64,000 bases of DNA from Acetobacter sp. (GCA_017474285.1 JAFVHT010000059.1:62001-126000), one strand, 5' to 3'; counted from the first letter of the stretch, positions 8,013 through 19,045 are shown. Program-made: numbers and translations. Notes: a model not told the origin generated them from the sequence alone.

Positions 8013-8708
8013 TTAACGCGCTACCAACAAACCATCATAAAGCGTTAACACACGATCTACCCGAGACAACAATTCTTCATTATGTGTCGCAATTAAAGCC
8101 GCCATTCCTGTTTGACGTACAGCTTCAAGCAATTCAGAAAAAACTTTATTCGCCGTATGGATATCCAGATTCCCTGTTGGTTCATCTGCGAGTAACACAG
8201 CAGGCGCGTTAGCTAATGCGCGTGCTATTGCAACACGTTGTTGTTCCCCACCTGATAATCTCCCAGGTAGATGATTCATACGATGCCCAAGCCCAAACAT
8301 CGTTAAGAGACGCTCTGCTTCTCTCTGCGCCTGTTTTTTAGGTATTCCCCTTATAAACTGTGGTAAGAGCACATTTTCTTGCGCTGTAAATTCCCCTAAC
8401 AAATGATGAAACTGATACACAAAACCAATCCGATCTCGTCGTAATGTTGTACGAACAGAATCGGGTAACCCTTGTGTTGGCTGACCGCAGACAACCACAT
8501 CTCCCGCATCAGGTGTATCTAATAAGCCTGCTAAATGTAATAGAGTTGACTTCCCCGTCCCAGAAGGCGCAACAAGTGCCACCACTTCCCCAACGCGTAA
8601 AGATAATTCTACCCCCCGCAAAACATGAAGCTTATAGGCATCACCGCTACGATAAGTTTTTGTAACACGCTGTAGTTCAAGTACAGTAGATTCATAAGAC
8701 TCATTCAT
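8013..8708 (-). CDS. lolD: Lipoprotein-releasing ABC transporter ATP-binding protein LolD
   Basis: A 231-residue ABC ATPase energising release of outer-membrane lipoproteins from the inner membrane to LolA. Motifs are Walker [10 protein letters not shown] near residue 47 (first position Ala, a variant common in alphaproteobacterial LolD), the Q-loop [10 protein letters not shown], signature LSGGEQQR near 147 and Walker [11 protein letters not shown]. Its start overlaps the end of lolC by eight bases, so translation is coupled. It is the last gene of the long nuo-lol gene chain, and its stop is directly followed by the duplicated glycosyltransferase fragment. Confidence 0.95.
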   Translation of the reverse strand: MNESYESTVLELQRVTKTYRSGDAYKLHVLRGVELSLRVGEVVALVAPSGTGKSTLLHLAGLLDTPDAGDVVVCGQPTQGLPDSVRTTLRRDRIGFVYQFHHLLGEFTAQENVLLPQFIRGIPKKQAQREAERLLTMFGLGHRMNHLPGRLSGGEQQRVAIARALANAPAVLLADEPTGNLDIHTANKVFSELLEAVRQTGMAALIATHNEELLSRVDRVLTLYDGLLVAR

Positions 8709-9948
8709 GACGTAATACCTCTACAGGATCTGTCCGCGCTGCCCGCCATGAAGGATATAACGTCGCCAAAAATGACAATAAAAGTGCCATCACAATAATC
8801 TCAAAGACCTGTCCCCAAACCAATTTAGCGGGAAGATGTTCAAGATAATAGACTTCTGGATTAAATAAATTTGTACCTGTTAACTTTTGCAAAAATTGAC
8901 GTATACGCTCAATATTTAAGCAAAAAACAATACCCAACCCTGTACCAGCCACTGTTCCCGCCACACCAACAGTGGCACCACACATTAAAAAAATACGTAA
9001 AATAGCCCCACGGCTTGCTCCAAGAGTACGTAAAACCGCAATATCCGCCCTTTTGTCTTTTACCATCATAATCAAAGATGAAATAATATTAAATGCTGCC
9101 ACAAGAATAATGAGGGTTAAAATGAGAAACATAACATTTTGCTCAACCTTTACAGCACCAAATAAAGCATTATTCGCTTTAGTCCAATCCATGACACGCA
9201 ACCCGGGAATATCAAGCATCCGCACAATAGCCTGTGTGACAGCCTGCACATCTTCTGCATTTGTTGTCATAATAGAAAGTTGTGTCACTTGTTGAGGCAT
9301 TTGAAAATAAATCTGCGCCGCGTGCATTGGAATAAAAACGACGCTAGAATTGTAGTCATTAACACCTGCATCAAAAATTGCTACGATACGATATGTTCGC
9401 ACACGGGGTACCGTACCAAAAGCTGTTACTGCCCCATCAGGTGAGACTAATGTAATCTTCGACCCTACAGATAACCCAGCACGCTCTGCTAAAGTGACTC
9501 CTACGACAATAGAGTCATCACCACCAAAATTATCCAGAGATCCTTCAACAAGAGATGTGCTCACAGCTCTAAGATCACGCAAGCCTTGGGGCGTTAGACC
9601 ATGAACAATTCCTCCCACATTATAATCGTTAGCACTTAAGAGTACTTGCCCCTCAATCATAGGAGTAACACTCACAACCCCGGGAACAACGCGCACTTTT
9701 TGAGCAATACCCTCATACGCAGTGATAGTACGTCCCGCGCCATAAATCACCATATCCCCATTTAAACCTAGGATACGACTTAACAAATCTGCTCGAAACC
9801 CATTCATTACAGCCATAACGATAATAAGGGTCGCAACCCCTAACGCAATGCCTATGAGGGAAAAAATAGCAATAATCGAAACAAACCGTTCCCCGCGCTG
9901 TGCACGAAGATAACGCCTTGCAACCGCTCGTTCAAAAGGTCCAAACAT
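8701..9948 (-). CDS. lolC: Lipoprotein-releasing ABC transporter permease LolC/E
   Basis: A 415-residue permease of the LolCDE complex. Residues about 20-48 form the first membrane helix. A large periplasmic MacB-like domain follows (about 50-265), then three helices near 270-300, 320-350 and 380-400 and the C-terminal [18 protein letters not shown] typical of LolC/LolE. Only one permease gene is present. Alphaproteobacteria commonly have a single LolC/E-type subunit, often called LolF, that acts as a homodimer, so this protein probably fills both places. It lies five bases after proS and overlaps lolD. Confidence 0.92.
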   Translation of the reverse strand: MFGPFERAVARRYLRAQRGERFVSIIAIFSLIGIALGVATLIIVMAVMNGFRADLLSRILGLNGDMVIYGAGRTITAYEGIAQKVRVVPGVVSVTPMIEGQVLLSANDYNVGGIVHGLTPQGLRDLRAVSTSLVEGSLDNFGGDDSIVVGVTLAERAGLSVGSKITLVSPDGAVTAFGTVPRVRTYRIVAIFDAGVNDYNSSVVFIPMHAAQIYFQMPQQVTQLSIMTTNAEDVQAVTQAIVRMLDIPGLRVMDWTKANNALFGAVKVEQNVMFLILTLIILVAAFNIISSLIMMVKDKRADIAVLRTLGASRGAILRIFLMCGATVGVAGTVAGTGLGIVFCLNIERIRQFLQKLTGTNLFNPEVYYLEHLPAKLVWGQVFEIIVMALLLSFLATLYPSWRAARTDPVEVLRHE

Positions 9949-9953
9949 AAAAA

Positions 9954-11270
9954 TCAGGACGCCATGACCAAAGTTAAAGCCTCATCGACACTGACCTCAC
10001 GCCGTTCCCCTGTTGCACGACGTTTTAACTCAACAACGCCTGCATTTGCCCCGCGCGGACCAACAACAATCTGCCATGGATGCCCCATTAAATCAGCATC
10101 GGCAAATTTTACACCAGCGCGTTCTGAGCGATCGTCATATAGAAACTGTTGGGATGCCGACGTATAAAGACATTCGCATACACGATCACAGTCCGCATCA
10201 CCCATTTTAAGATTGAGAATAACAGCACGAAATGGTGCTACAGAATCGGGCCAAATAATGCCGTTCTCATCGTGCTTTGCTTCAATAATAGCTCCCACTA
10301 AACGAGAAACACCAATGCCATACGATCCCATTTCTGGATGGAACGGTACACCGTCATGCCCGCTCACTGTGATGCCCATAGATTCGGTATATTTATTACT
10401 AAAATAAAAAATATGCCCGACCTCTATTCCACGTCCCTCACGTTTTCGATCTGAAGGAACAGCTTTCCACGCCTCAACATCGTGTACTTCATCTGTTGCC
10501 GCATAAGGCACTGTAACACGATTAAAAAACTCTTCTAAAGCCTGAGGATCATTGAAATCAACGGCTTCAGCCAACCAATCCTGCTCTTCAAGAGTAGAAT
10601 CATAAAACACGCTACTCTCCCCTGTTGGAGCAAGAACAAGAAATTCGTAACTTAAATCCCCTCCAATAGGACCTGTATCAGCACGCATAGGCACAGCGCG
10701 CACACCTAGTCTTTGAAAAATACGTAGATAAGAGAGGAGCATTCTACGATAGTTCGTTAACGCAGAAGCATAATCCACATCAAAGCTATAAGCATCTTTC
10801 ATAAGAAATTCCCGCCCACGCATAACACCAAAACGTGGTCTTACTTCATCACGAAATTTCCATTGAATCTGATAAAGCACTTGCGGTAAATCTTTATAGG
10901 ATTTTACGGACTGTCCAAATAAATCTGTTATCATTTCCTCATTAGTTGGCCCATATAATAATTCTCGTTGATGACGATCTTGTATCCGCAACATTTCTGG
11001 ACCATAAGCATCATAGCGACCTGACCGACGCCACAAATCCGCCGATTGTATCGTTGGCATTAACACTTCTTGCGCATTAATACGATCCTGCTCCTCACGG
11101 ATAATGTCACTAATACGACGCAACACCCGCAATCCAGTAGGAAGCCATGCATAAATGCCAGAAGTTGTTTGACGTACTAACCCCGCACGGAGCATAAGTC
11201 GATGTGAGGTAATTTGTGCCTCTTTCGGCGTTTCTTTAAGAGTAGGAATAAAGCTTTGCGAAAGACGCAT
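9954..11270 (-). CDS. proS: Proline--tRNA ligase (short alphaproteobacterial type)
   Basis: A 438-residue class II aminoacyl-tRNA synthetase charging tRNA-Pro. The length matches the short bacterial form that lacks the inserted editing domain present in the roughly 570-residue E. coli type. Visible class II elements include [17 protein letters not shown] near residue 30, [21 protein letters not shown] near 135 and [13 protein letters not shown] near 318. The C-terminal anticodon-binding domain contains [13 protein letters not shown]. Lack of the editing domain usually means Ala-tRNA-Pro is cleared by a separate protein. It sits between rnj and lolC on the minus strand, 60 bases after the rnj stop. 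Confidence 0.95.
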   Translation of the reverse strand: MRLSQSFIPTLKETPKEAQITSHRLMLRAGLVRQTTSGIYAWLPTGLRVLRRISDIIREEQDRINAQEVLMPTIQSADLWRRSGRYDAYGPEMLRIQDRHQRELLYGPTNEEMITDLFGQSVKSYKDLPQVLYQIQWKFRDEVRPRFGVMRGREFLMKDAYSFDVDYASALTNYRRMLLSYLRIFQRLGVRAVPMRADTGPIGGDLSYEFLVLAPTGESSVFYDSTLEEQDWLAEAVDFNDPQALEEFFNRVTVPYAATDEVHDVEAWKAVPSDRKREGRGIEVGHIFYFSNKYTESMGITVSGHDGVPFHPEMGSYGIGVSRLVGAIIEAKHDENGIIWPDSVAPFRAVILNLKMGDADCDRVCECLYTSASQQFLYDDRSERAGVKFADADLMGHPWQIVVGPRGANAGVVELKRRATGERREVSVDEALTLVMAS

Positions 11271-11330
11271 GATATATTAACCTTATATAAAGAAATAATT
11301 CAAAAAAACGTGTATCGTTTGTCTCTCTTA

Positions 11331-12974
11331 TCATACACGCAATAAATGCACATCCACTAAGGGATGTTTCTGCAGTTTTCGACGAAGTATACGTCGTAAA
11401 GCCGTTTTAGCCGCAGCCCGAAAAGAATGATCATCACTACGTAATTCATCAGGAATAACATCAAGTGCATTCGCAAATTCCTCATGCACACGAATACTTT
11501 CAGGATCATCAGGATCAAGCAAACCTGGGGCACTTACTTTCGGCTCTCCAATCACATAACCTTCATCATCAACAGCAAAACTACCAATAACGACACCATT
11601 AAAAAGCATTTTCCGACGTGCCGATAAAACACTCCCATGCATAGGCAATAAACGATTGCCGTCTAATACAAGATGCCCAGTTGGTGCTGTATCAACAACT
11701 TCTACAGAATCAGGAGCCAGACGTAGAACATCCCCATCTTCCATCAAAACAGGTATTATGCCCTTCTCTTTCGCAATAGCTGCCTGTGCTGTTAAATGAC
11801 GCCATTCACCATGTACCGGAATAACATATTGGGGTTTAAGCAAATCGTACATTTCCTGTATATCTCCCCCCGTAGCATGACCAGACACATGCACACAATA
11901 TTCACAATCTGTAAGAACGGTCACACCACGTTTTGCTAAATTATCCTGCACGGCCATAATCGCACGTTCATTTCCTGGAATCATACGGCTAGAATAAATA
12001 ACAGTATCCCCATACCCTAATGCAATATGAGGATGTGTTCCTGACGCAATACGAGATAAAGCAGAACGCGGCTCCCCTTGGCTCCCTGTAATAATCATCA
12101 ACAATTGGTCATGAGGAATATCGTTCGCTTCTTGTTCATGTAAAAACGGAAGAATATTCGAAAGATAACCACAATCACGCGCGGCAGCATCAAGATTACG
12201 AAGCGATCGTCCAACTAAGACAACATTTCGTCCTGCGGCTTGAGCGGCTAAAGCAATCGTTTCCAATCGTACTACATTGGAAGCAAAACAGGTTACAGCA
12301 ATACGCCCCTTCAACTTGCCAATCAATTCAATCATATGTTGTCGGACTTCTGCCTCTGACTGAGAAGGTCCATGCCGCATAACATTGGTACTATCACACA
12401 CCAATGCTAAAACACCTTCACACCCAATAGCAGCAAGCCTTGTTAAATCAGTTGCAGGACCAATTTGTGGTGTTGGATCAAATTTCCAATCTCCTGTATG
12501 TACAACAGTGCCGACAGGTGTTCTTATAACAAGAACTTGCGCTTCAGGAACCGAATGGGTTACAGGTACTGTCTCAATATCAAAGAATCCTACCTTAAAA
12601 CGACTTCCAGGTTTTATTACATAAAGTGGAACATCTGTCAGATGCGCTTCTATAAACTTACGCCGCAAAACTACTCCCGCAAAGGGTGTAACATAAATTG
12701 GACAACCTAACATGGGCCAAATATGCACTATTGCACCAAGGTGATCTTCATGCGCATGGGTTACAATAAGCCCGACTAAATGACTTTTGCGCTCAACAAT
12801 AAATGACGGATCAGGAACAAAAATATCTGCTTCTGGTGTATCGTTACCGCTAAATCCTATACCACAATCAACCGCTAACCACGTATCGTCTAACCGATAT
12901 AAATTAAAATTCATACCGATCTTTCCTGTTCCACCTAACGGCAGAAAGGCAAGATCTCCTTTCTGTTCTGTCAT
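11331..12974 (-). CDS. rnj: Ribonuclease J
   Basis: A 547-residue metallo-beta-lactamase/beta-CASP ribonuclease with endonuclease and 5'-3' exonuclease activity in RNA maturation and decay. The zinc ligands are visible as THAHEDHLGA near residue 72, followed by the THSVPEA and HTGDWKFDP segments. The beta-CASP insertion includes ITGSQGEPRSALSRIA near 296. The later HVSGHA and PVHGEWRHL motifs complete the active site, and a C-terminal domain follows. RNase J is typical of alphaproteobacteria and absent from enteric bacteria. It starts seven bases after the coaX stop. Confidence 0.95.
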   Translation of the reverse strand: MTEQKGDLAFLPLGGTGKIGMNFNLYRLDDTWLAVDCGIGFSGNDTPEADIFVPDPSFIVERKSHLVGLIVTHAHEDHLGAIVHIWPMLGCPIYVTPFAGVVLRRKFIEAHLTDVPLYVIKPGSRFKVGFFDIETVPVTHSVPEAQVLVIRTPVGTVVHTGDWKFDPTPQIGPATDLTRLAAIGCEGVLALVCDSTNVMRHGPSQSEAEVRQHMIELIGKLKGRIAVTCFASNVVRLETIALAAQAAGRNVVLVGRSLRNLDAAARDCGYLSNILPFLHEQEANDIPHDQLLMIITGSQGEPRSALSRIASGTHPHIALGYGDTVIYSSRMIPGNERAIMAVQDNLAKRGVTVLTDCEYCVHVSGHATGGDIQEMYDLLKPQYVIPVHGEWRHLTAQAAIAKEKGIIPVLMEDGDVLRLAPDSVEVVDTAPTGHLVLDGNRLLPMHGSVLSARRKMLFNGVVIGSFAVDDEGYVIGEPKVSAPGLLDPDDPESIRVHEEFANALDVIPDELRSDDHSFRAAAKTALRRILRRKLQKHPLVDVHLLRV

Positions 12975-12981
12975 AATCTAT

Positions 12982-13791
12982 TTATCCTTCTGTCAGGAAA
13001 TCTCGTTCCGCGTTTAATATTGGTAATGGGTTACGCTCTGCTAATAAGCGCAACCCATTGAGAGTAAGCATCAAATCTACATGATCAAAAATTTTTGTAC
13101 CTTCAGAAAAGAGCGTAGATAAACCACCTGTTGCAAGAACTTTCATAGGTCCAACTTCTTGTTTAATTCTTTCAACAATCCCTTCAATTAAGCCAACATA
13201 CCCCCAAAACACGCCTGAACGCATAGCTGATACCGTATCACGTCCAATAACAGACTCTCCTCTCGGACGACCTACACCAATACGAGGCAAACGTGCAGCT
13301 GCTTGATGTAACGCTTCAACGGAAAGATTAATCCCGGGTGCGATAACACCACCACAATAATTACCTTCACGATCAACAACATCAAACGTCGTAGCTGTTC
13401 CAAAATCAATGACTGTCAATGGGCCGCCATAGAGTTGGTGTCCTGCAAGCCCATTCAGAAGCCGATCAACACCTACTTCATCAGGATTATCTACATTAAT
13501 AGCAAATCCCCACTCTTGCTTTACTGAGGCAAGAAGAGGTTCTACAGCGAACCATTGACGACACAACACACGTAGATGATATAACGCCGCAGGAACGACT
13601 GTACCAATAACCGCACAATCAATATCATCAACAGTAATACCCTGTGTTTTAAGCAGCGCAACTAACCAAACACCATATTCATCTGAAGTACGTGATACAT
13701 GCATCATCACGCGCCAAACACCACGCCACTTCTCACCATCGTAAACGGCAAAAACAACATTCGTATTCCCTGCATCAATGGCAAGTAACAC
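12982..13791 (-). CDS. coaX: Type III pantothenate kinase
   Basis: A 269-residue kinase for the first step of coenzyme A synthesis, of the ASKHA fold. The phosphate-1 motif is [14 protein letters not shown] near residue 6. Phosphate-2 region [12 protein letters not shown] lies near 127, with VGVDRLLNG upstream (near 104) and GGVIAPGI downstream. The start is GTG at 13791 with an AGGAG ribosome site seven bases upstream inside the end of birA. The genes flanking it, birA and rnj, are its usual partners in alphaproteobacteria. Confidence 0.95.
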   Translation of the reverse strand: MLLAIDAGNTNVVFAVYDGEKWRGVWRVMMHVSRTSDEYGVWLVALLKTQGITVDDIDCAVIGTVVPAALYHLRVLCRQWFAVEPLLASVKQEWGFAINVDNPDEVGVDRLLNGLAGHQLYGGPLTVIDFGTATTFDVVDREGNYCGGVIAPGINLSVEALHQAAARLPRIGVGRPRGESVIGRDTVSAMRSGVFWGYVGLIEGIVERIKQEVGPMKVLATGGLSTLFSEGTKIFDHVDLMLTLNGLRLLAERNPLPILNAERDFLTEG

Positions 13792-13793
13792 TT

Positions 13794-14513
13794 TTATCTC
13801 CTATCGGGCAGTAAAATACTTCCCGTCACAATAGTTTTCATACCCATTATTGTATCAAGCAACAAATAACCCTCTGATGTAATACCAGAAAAATATCCTT
13901 CCTCATGAGTATTTTCACTCTCTACAACTAAAAATGTTCCTAATGGATGCGCACGCGTAAGCCAAGAGGTTCGTATTTCTTCAAAACCTTTCACCAACCA
14001 AATATCACGATAAAATGCTAAACAATCCAGAATAGTTTTAGCAACATCAACAACATCTGGAACTTCACCACACATTCCAAGGTAAGCGGCTTTATAGCCT
14101 ATGTCATATTCATGAGGGGCATGAAGCAAATTTGCCCCCAGACCAATCACAACAAAAGAGGCCTCTTTTTCGATTAAAATACCTCCAAGTTTACGACCAT
14201 CAAGGAGAATATCATTAGGCCACTTAATCAACAAACGACCAGACACTTGAGGAATAATTCTGACCAAGCTCTCATAAAAAGCAAGCGATGTTACAAAAGG
14301 CCATCCCTCCAAAAAACAATGTTGATCTATTTTCAAGACAACAGACAACGCTAAGGCTTGCCCTGAATCGACCCACTGCCGACCACGGCTACCGCGCCCG
14401 CATGTTTGTTTCCTTGCAAGAACAGCCAACTCCGCTGTTCCCCCTTCTCTGATATAATTTATACAATAGTCAGAGGTCGATGGTAACGCATCATAACATT
14501 CCAATTGCCACAC
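13794..14513 (-). CDS. birA: Biotin--[acetyl-CoA-carboxylase] ligase
   Basis: A 239-residue biotin protein ligase that activates biotin with ATP and attaches it to the carboxyl carrier protein AccB. The biotinyl-adenylate loop is visible as [11 protein letters not shown] near residue 37, followed by [22 protein letters not shown] near 93. It lacks the N-terminal winged-helix domain of E. coli BirA, so it should be an enzyme only and not a biotin repressor. It begins four bases after nuoN and is followed by coaX. Confidence 0.93.
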   Translation of the reverse strand: MWQLECYDALPSTSDYCINYIREGGTAELAVLARKQTCGRGSRGRQWVDSGQALALSVVLKIDQHCFLEGWPFVTSLAFYESLVRIIPQVSGRLLIKWPNDILLDGRKLGGILIEKEASFVVIGLGANLLHAPHEYDIGYKAAYLGMCGEVPDVVDVAKTILDCLAFYRDIWLVKGFEEIRTSWLTRAHPLGTFLVVESENTHEEGYFSGITSEGYLLLDTIMGMKTIVTGSILLPDRR

Positions 14514-14517
14514 AAGA

Positions 14518-15963
14518 TTAACCTGCTAACGCAACAGCAGCCTGTTGTGCGACTGTCATTAAAGGACCAAGAAACACAACAAATAAAACCGTCGCCACGC
14601 TCATACTGCCCGACACAAACATTAAGCTAGGTGCAGGGCGATCAAATGCTTGTACAGGCGCATCAAAATACATAACTTTTACAATACGTAAATAGTAATA
14701 AGCACCAATCACACTTGAAATCACACCTACCGCAACCAGAGTATAAAAACCTGACTGCCAAGCAGTTGCAAAGACAACAAATTTACCAAAGAAACCCGCT
14801 AAAGGCGGTACACCTGCCATACTAAACATAAAAATAGCCATTGCAGCTGCCATACCAGGATCGGTTTTAGAAAGTCCGGCAAGATCCTCAATACCAAAAA
14901 CTTCATAACCTTTTCGACGCATCGCACTAATACAAGCAAAAGCACCGGAATTCATAAAAAGATAAGCAGCTAAATAGATAAGCGTCGCCTGCACACCTAC
15001 AACAGAATCAGCAATCAACCCCATCATAGCGTACCCCATATGCCCGATAGAGGAATACGCCATAAGACGCTTAATATTACTCTGTGGAATAGCCGCTAAC
15101 GCACCGTAAAGCATAGACAACATAGAAACAGCTTCTAACAACAATGCCCAACGAGGTGCAATACCACCAAAAGATTCTAGCATTACGCGTAACAACAAAG
15201 CAAAAGCGGCAAATTTTGGCGCAACCGACATATATGCCGTTACAGGTGTTAATGAACCTTGGTAAACATCAGGTGTCCACATATGGAAGGGCACTATAGA
15301 AAGTTTAAAACACAGCCCTACTAAAATAAAGACAATCCCAACAACCAACCCCATAGGCAATGCATCAACGCTGCGTACAGCGTTAATTAAACCATGGTAT
15401 TCCATAGTCCCTGTATAACCATATACAAGAGAAATACCGTATAGTAGTAAACCAGAAGCCAATGAGCCTAAAATAAAATATTTCAGTCCTGCTTCAGACG
15501 ATAAGACATTCTCACGCCCTGCAGCACATAAAATGTAAATCGCCAGTGAAGAAAGTTCTAAACCAACAAACAATGCCATAAGGTTAATAGAAGATACCAT
15601 AAGCATCGCGCCAAGTGTTGAAAAAAGCATCAATACAGGCACTTCAAAAGGAAGTGGCTTTTGTTCATCACCTCGATAGCTGACACTTAAGATAATCGCA
15701 GCCCCACCCCCAATAATAATGAGAAGCTTCATAAAACGGGCAAAAGCATCATTAACAAAAGTCTCTGAATAGCCCACACCGCTCGGTGCTAAGAAAACTA
15801 GAAACGCTGTAAGAAGCAGTGCAGCAATACTCAATATAACGACAGGGAAAAACCTCTTTCCCCTACGGAGAAAAACACCGACCACAAGAATAATACTCCC
15901 TGCAAGAGTGAGTACAATCTCAGGAAGAGCAACAGCCCAATTCAGTAAAGAGGGTACACCCAT
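14518..15963 (-). CDS. nuoN: NADH-quinone oxidoreductase subunit N
   Basis: A 481-residue antiporter-like membrane subunit of respiratory complex I with about 14 transmembrane helices. Diagnostic NuoN stretches are MLMVSSINLMALFVGLELSS with its conserved Glu near residue 133, SSEAGLKYFILGSLASGLLLYG near 155 and KLSIVPFHMWTPDVYQGS near 218. It begins with ATG at 15963 after a CGGAG ribosome site. The preceding gene is nuoL, not nuoM: only 58 bases separate the nuoL stop from this start. That is highly unusual because the order is nearly always nuoL-nuoM-nuoN. Confidence 0.95.
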   Translation of the reverse strand: MGVPSLLNWAVALPEIVLTLAGSIILVVGVFLRRGKRFFPVVILSIAALLLTAFLVFLAPSGVGYSETFVNDAFARFMKLLIIIGGGAAIILSVSYRGDEQKPLPFEVPVLMLFSTLGAMLMVSSINLMALFVGLELSSLAIYILCAAGRENVLSSEAGLKYFILGSLASGLLLYGISLVYGYTGTMEYHGLINAVRSVDALPMGLVVGIVFILVGLCFKLSIVPFHMWTPDVYQGSLTPVTAYMSVAPKFAAFALLLRVMLESFGGIAPRWALLLEAVSMLSMLYGALAAIPQSNIKRLMAYSSIGHMGYAMMGLIADSVVGVQATLIYLAAYLFMNSGAFACISAMRRKGYEVFGIEDLAGLSKTDPGMAAAMAIFMFSMAGVPPLAGFFGKFVVFATAWQSGFYTLVAVGVISSVIGAYYYLRIVKVMYFDAPVQAFDRPAPSLMFVSGSMSVATVLFVVFLGPLMTVAQQAAVALAG

Positions 15964-16021
15964 CAGGTAGCACTCCGTAACAAGAAAGAAAGGAAAAGAG
16001 TATTACACATAACGCACCCAC
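15964..16021 (-). other. 58-base nuoL-nuoN junction where nuoM is expected
   Basis: On the minus strand this junction contains a 15-codon ATG reading frame ending in a TGA that overlaps the nuoN ATG (TGATG). It carries the nuoN ribosome site but no recognisable part of NuoM. It could be the scar of a nuoM deletion or simply a leader peptide or chance frame. Confidence 0.45.
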
Positions 16022-17962
16022 TTATCCACATAGAGCAATAGCTAGAAAAACCACTAAACCTGCTAACATCGTAAAAGCATAGAATGCGACAGATCCTGTC
16101 TGTAACCTAATAGCACCTAACGCACTCAAACGCGTTGCACGAGCTGCTTCCACCGGTATACCTTCCACAAAAGTATTATCACCTCGTTTCCACAAGAAGC
16201 GAGCCAAAACAGCATACGGACGAACAAAGATAAGATCATACAGCTCATCAAAATACCATTTCTTAAGACAGAAAATATACAAAGGAGACAGGGATCTTGC
16301 CAAAGCTCCAGGCATTGATGGACTGACAATGTAAAACAAGACAGCCAAAGCAATGCCAGCTAAACCCGCTACAGAGGGTAAGAGTGCAATCAATGTCGGA
16401 ACATGATCAAACTGCTCCATGATCTTATCGCCCACAGCATTAAAAACAGCACCATTCCAAAACACCGATTGATGCTCTCCAATATAGTATGGCGCGAGTA
16501 AAAACCCTACAAAAGCCGCCCCGCATGAAAGAATAAGCAACGGAACGGTCATAACAGAGGGGCTTTCATGGGCTTGACTAAAAGCGTGTTCATCAGCCGC
16601 ACGACCGTGAAATACTAGAAAAATCAAACGCCAACTGTAAAAAGCTGTCACAAAAGCAGTCGCTGTCCCTAATAGCCAACCATAATAGCTCCACGTTGTC
16701 CCTGATGCCCACAAAGCACCAAGAATAGCATCTTTTGACCAATATCCTGAAAAGGGAAATATACCCGCGAGTGCTAAACTCCCTGCCCACATTGAAATAT
16801 AAGTCAATGGTAGTTTTTTCCATAACCCGCCCATACGAAACATATTCTGTTCATCGTGCATAGCATGGATAACAGAACCCGCGGAAAGAAACAATAACGC
16901 CTTAAAAAAAGCATGTGTAGTTAAATGAAACATTGCGATTTGATAAGCACCAACCCCAATGGCAGCAAACATATAACCAAGTTGAGAACAGGTAGAATAA
17001 GCGATTGTCCGTTTAATATCAGGCTGCACCATACCTACTAAAGCAGCAAAGAAACATGTTGTTGCACCGATAATAACGACAACAATACGCGTATTTGGAG
17101 CGTATTCCAATAAAGGAGACATCCGCGCCATAAGAAAAACACCCGCTGTAACCATAGTCGCTGCGTGAATTAAGGCAGAAACAGGTGTTGGCCCCTCCAT
17201 TGCGTCCGGCAACCACGTATGTAAAAACAGTTGAGCCGATTTACCCATTGCCCCAACAAAAAGCAAGAAACAGACAACCTCCAGCATACGGAAAGATACA
17301 CCACACACTGTATAAGATGCTGTTAAGACTTGTGGTACCTCTGCAAAAATAACATCGTATTGTACTGAGTGAAATAAAACATAAACCAACCCAATACCAA
17401 CGATAAAAAACAAATCCGCAACACGATTAACAATAAAAGCTTTAATAGCAGCCGTCGTCGCAGAAGAACGATCGTACCAATACCCTATAAGTAAATAACT
17501 GACTAAACCAACGCCTTCCCATCCAAAAAAGAGTTGAATAAGGTCATTAGAAGAAGCCAACATAAGCATGGCAAACGTAAAGAGCGAAAGGTAAGAAAAA
17601 AACCGATAAGTCGGCATAGTTTCATGGCTCATATATCCAACACTATAGAAATGCACAAGTAAGGATACACTCAAAACCATTGCTGTCATACTCACAGAAA
17701 GAGTATCAAACCGCAAAGCCCACGTTGCCTCAAACCCACCCGCATGAAGCCATTCCGCTAAACGTATTGTAAGGTGTGGAAAACCTGCCTCCCACGCATC
17801 ATACAGCGCGGCAAAACCACACAAACTTGCCACAGTCATGCATAACAGTGTTACGCCCTGCGCTAAAACATCACCCATAAGGCGACCACCAAGACCAGCA
17901 ATAACTGATCCAACTAATGGCACAAGAACCGCAGCGGTAAACAATATAAAATCGGTTTGCAT
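16022..17962 (-). CDS. nuoL: NADH-quinone oxidoreductase subunit L
   Basis: A 646-residue antiporter-like subunit at the distal end of the complex I membrane arm. Features are the N-terminal half with SNDLIQLFFGWEGVGLVSYL near residue 137, the WLPDAMEGPTPVSALIHAAT loop near 250, FFKALLFLSAGSVIHAMHDEQ near 353 and the long lateral helix plus final membrane helix at the C-terminus, starting around FCLKKWYFDELYD. Length is normal for NuoL, so it is not a NuoL-NuoM fusion. NuoL lies seven bases after nuoK. Confidence 0.96.
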   Translation of the reverse strand: MQTDFILFTAAVLVPLVGSVIAGLGGRLMGDVLAQGVTLLCMTVASLCGFAALYDAWEAGFPHLTIRLAEWLHAGGFEATWALRFDTLSVSMTAMVLSVSLLVHFYSVGYMSHETMPTYRFFSYLSLFTFAMLMLASSNDLIQLFFGWEGVGLVSYLLIGYWYDRSSATTAAIKAFIVNRVADLFFIVGIGLVYVLFHSVQYDVIFAEVPQVLTASYTVCGVSFRMLEVVCFLLFVGAMGKSAQLFLHTWLPDAMEGPTPVSALIHAATMVTAGVFLMARMSPLLEYAPNTRIVVVIIGATTCFFAALVGMVQPDIKRTIAYSTCSQLGYMFAAIGVGAYQIAMFHLTTHAFFKALLFLSAGSVIHAMHDEQNMFRMGGLWKKLPLTYISMWAGSLALAGIFPFSGYWSKDAILGALWASGTTWSYYGWLLGTATAFVTAFYSWRLIFLVFHGRAADEHAFSQAHESPSVMTVPLLILSCGAAFVGFLLAPYYIGEHQSVFWNGAVFNAVGDKIMEQFDHVPTLIALLPSVAGLAGIALAVLFYIVSPSMPGALARSLSPLYIFCLKKWYFDELYDLIFVRPYAVLARFLWKRGDNTFVEGIPVEAARATRLSALGAIRLQTGSVAFYAFTMLAGLVVFLAIALCG

Positions 17963-17969
17963 GGTACAT

Positions 17970-18293
17970 TCAGCCTTTCATCATTGTGACATCTTCAACT
18001 TGAATAGAACCACGATTACGGAAATAAACCGTAACGATTGCAAGCCCGATAGCTGCCTCTGCTGCAGCAATAGTTAGAACAAAAAGAACCATAACCTGAC
18101 CAGCTAAATCACCTAAAGCCGAAGAAAATGCCACAAGATTAAGATTTGCTGACAACAAGACCAATTCCAGCGACATGAGCAAAATAATAACATTCTTTCG
18201 GTTAAGGAAAATACCTAACACACCTAACACTAACAGAGCAGCACTCACCAATAAATACGGACCAAGTCCAATAGCAGCAAGAGTTGGACTCAT
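17970..18293 (-). CDS. nuoK: NADH-quinone oxidoreductase subunit K
   Basis: A 107-residue membrane subunit with three transmembrane helices, the usual size. The conserved glutamate pair of the proton path is visible in [15 protein letters not shown] near residue 38 and [14 protein letters not shown] near 75. It overlaps nuoJ by four bases (ATGA) and is followed by nuoL. Confidence 0.96.
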   Translation of the reverse strand: MSPTLAAIGLGPYLLVSAALLVLGVLGIFLNRKNVIILLMSLELVLLSANLNLVAFSSALGDLAGQVMVLFVLTIAAAEAAIGLAIVTVYFRNRGSIQVEDVTMMKG

Positions 18294-19006
18294 TCCCCTT
18301 TCTCCTCCTTATATAGGCATTTAGATTCCTCAACACCATAAGAGCCTGGTGCCGCAATCTCATCATAAGAACCTTTAGGACGCAAAATCCCACCATGTTC
18401 TATAACACTCTCACCAAGTCGTACTGTAACAAGCTCCAACGTATCAGCACTTTTACGATTATGTTGACGCGCTATATTTTGACGCCGACTAGTCGAATGA
18501 TCACGTAATGTTAAAGTAATCGCCCCCATCATAGCGACCAACAACACAATACCACACGCTTGAAATAATAAAACATAATGCGTATACACAAGTGTGCCAA
18601 GCGCTTCTGTATTACTCAAATGTTGAACATTAGCGGTCAATGAAACAACCGAGGCGGGCGGTATCATCTTCCAATGACTCAAAGCCATACAAAGTTCAAG
18701 TAATAAAACCAATCCTAAGCAAAGTCCAAAAAAAGCGTATTTCTGAAACCCTTCCCGTAGACGGCTAAAATCAATATCTAACATCATCACAACGAATAAA
18801 AAGAGTACTGCAATCGCACCCACATAAACAATAATGAGGAGCATAGCCAAAAATTCAGCACCCGCGATAAGAAAAAGTCCCGCTGCATTAAAAAAGCCTA
18901 GAATTAAAAATAAAACAGAATACACTGGATTACGTACTGTAATCACCATGGCAGCAGAAAACAGTAATACGCCTGCGAATATATAAAAAAACAACTGCGC
19001 TATCAT
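18290..19006 (-). CDS. nuoJ: NADH-quinone oxidoreductase subunit J
   Basis: A 238-residue membrane subunit with five hydrophobic helices in the first 170 residues. NuoJ hallmarks are [20 protein letters not shown] near residue 26, [20 protein letters not shown] near 52 and the [20 protein letters not shown] helix near 148. The C-terminal tail after residue 170 is long, hydrophilic and charged, about 65 residues more than the membrane part requires. Its end overlaps nuoK by four bases, so the reading frame to the tail end is conserved by coupling. Confidence 0.95.
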   Translation of the reverse strand: MIAQLFFYIFAGVLLFSAAMVITVRNPVYSVLFLILGFFNAAGLFLIAGAEFLAMLLIIVYVGAIAVLFLFVVMMLDIDFSRLREGFQKYAFFGLCLGLVLLLELCMALSHWKMIPPASVVSLTANVQHLSNTEALGTLVYTHYVLLFQACGIVLLVAMMGAITLTLRDHSTSRRQNIARQHNRKSADTLELVTVRLGESVIEHGGILRPKGSYDEIAAPGSYGVEESKCLYKEEKGE

Positions 19007-19045
19007 AAAAAAGCAACCTCTTGCCTTAACATCACCCTTATCCGA

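Noticed and set aside
7991..8212. 73-residue plus-strand frame over the lolD end
   Set aside because: It starts inside the duplicated glycosyltransferase fragment and then runs antisense to lolD; there is no coding evidence.
16022..17962. NuoL-NuoM fusion explaining the missing nuoM
   Set aside because: The protein has normal NuoL length and a normal NuoL C-terminus with its lateral helix; there is no second antiporter domain.
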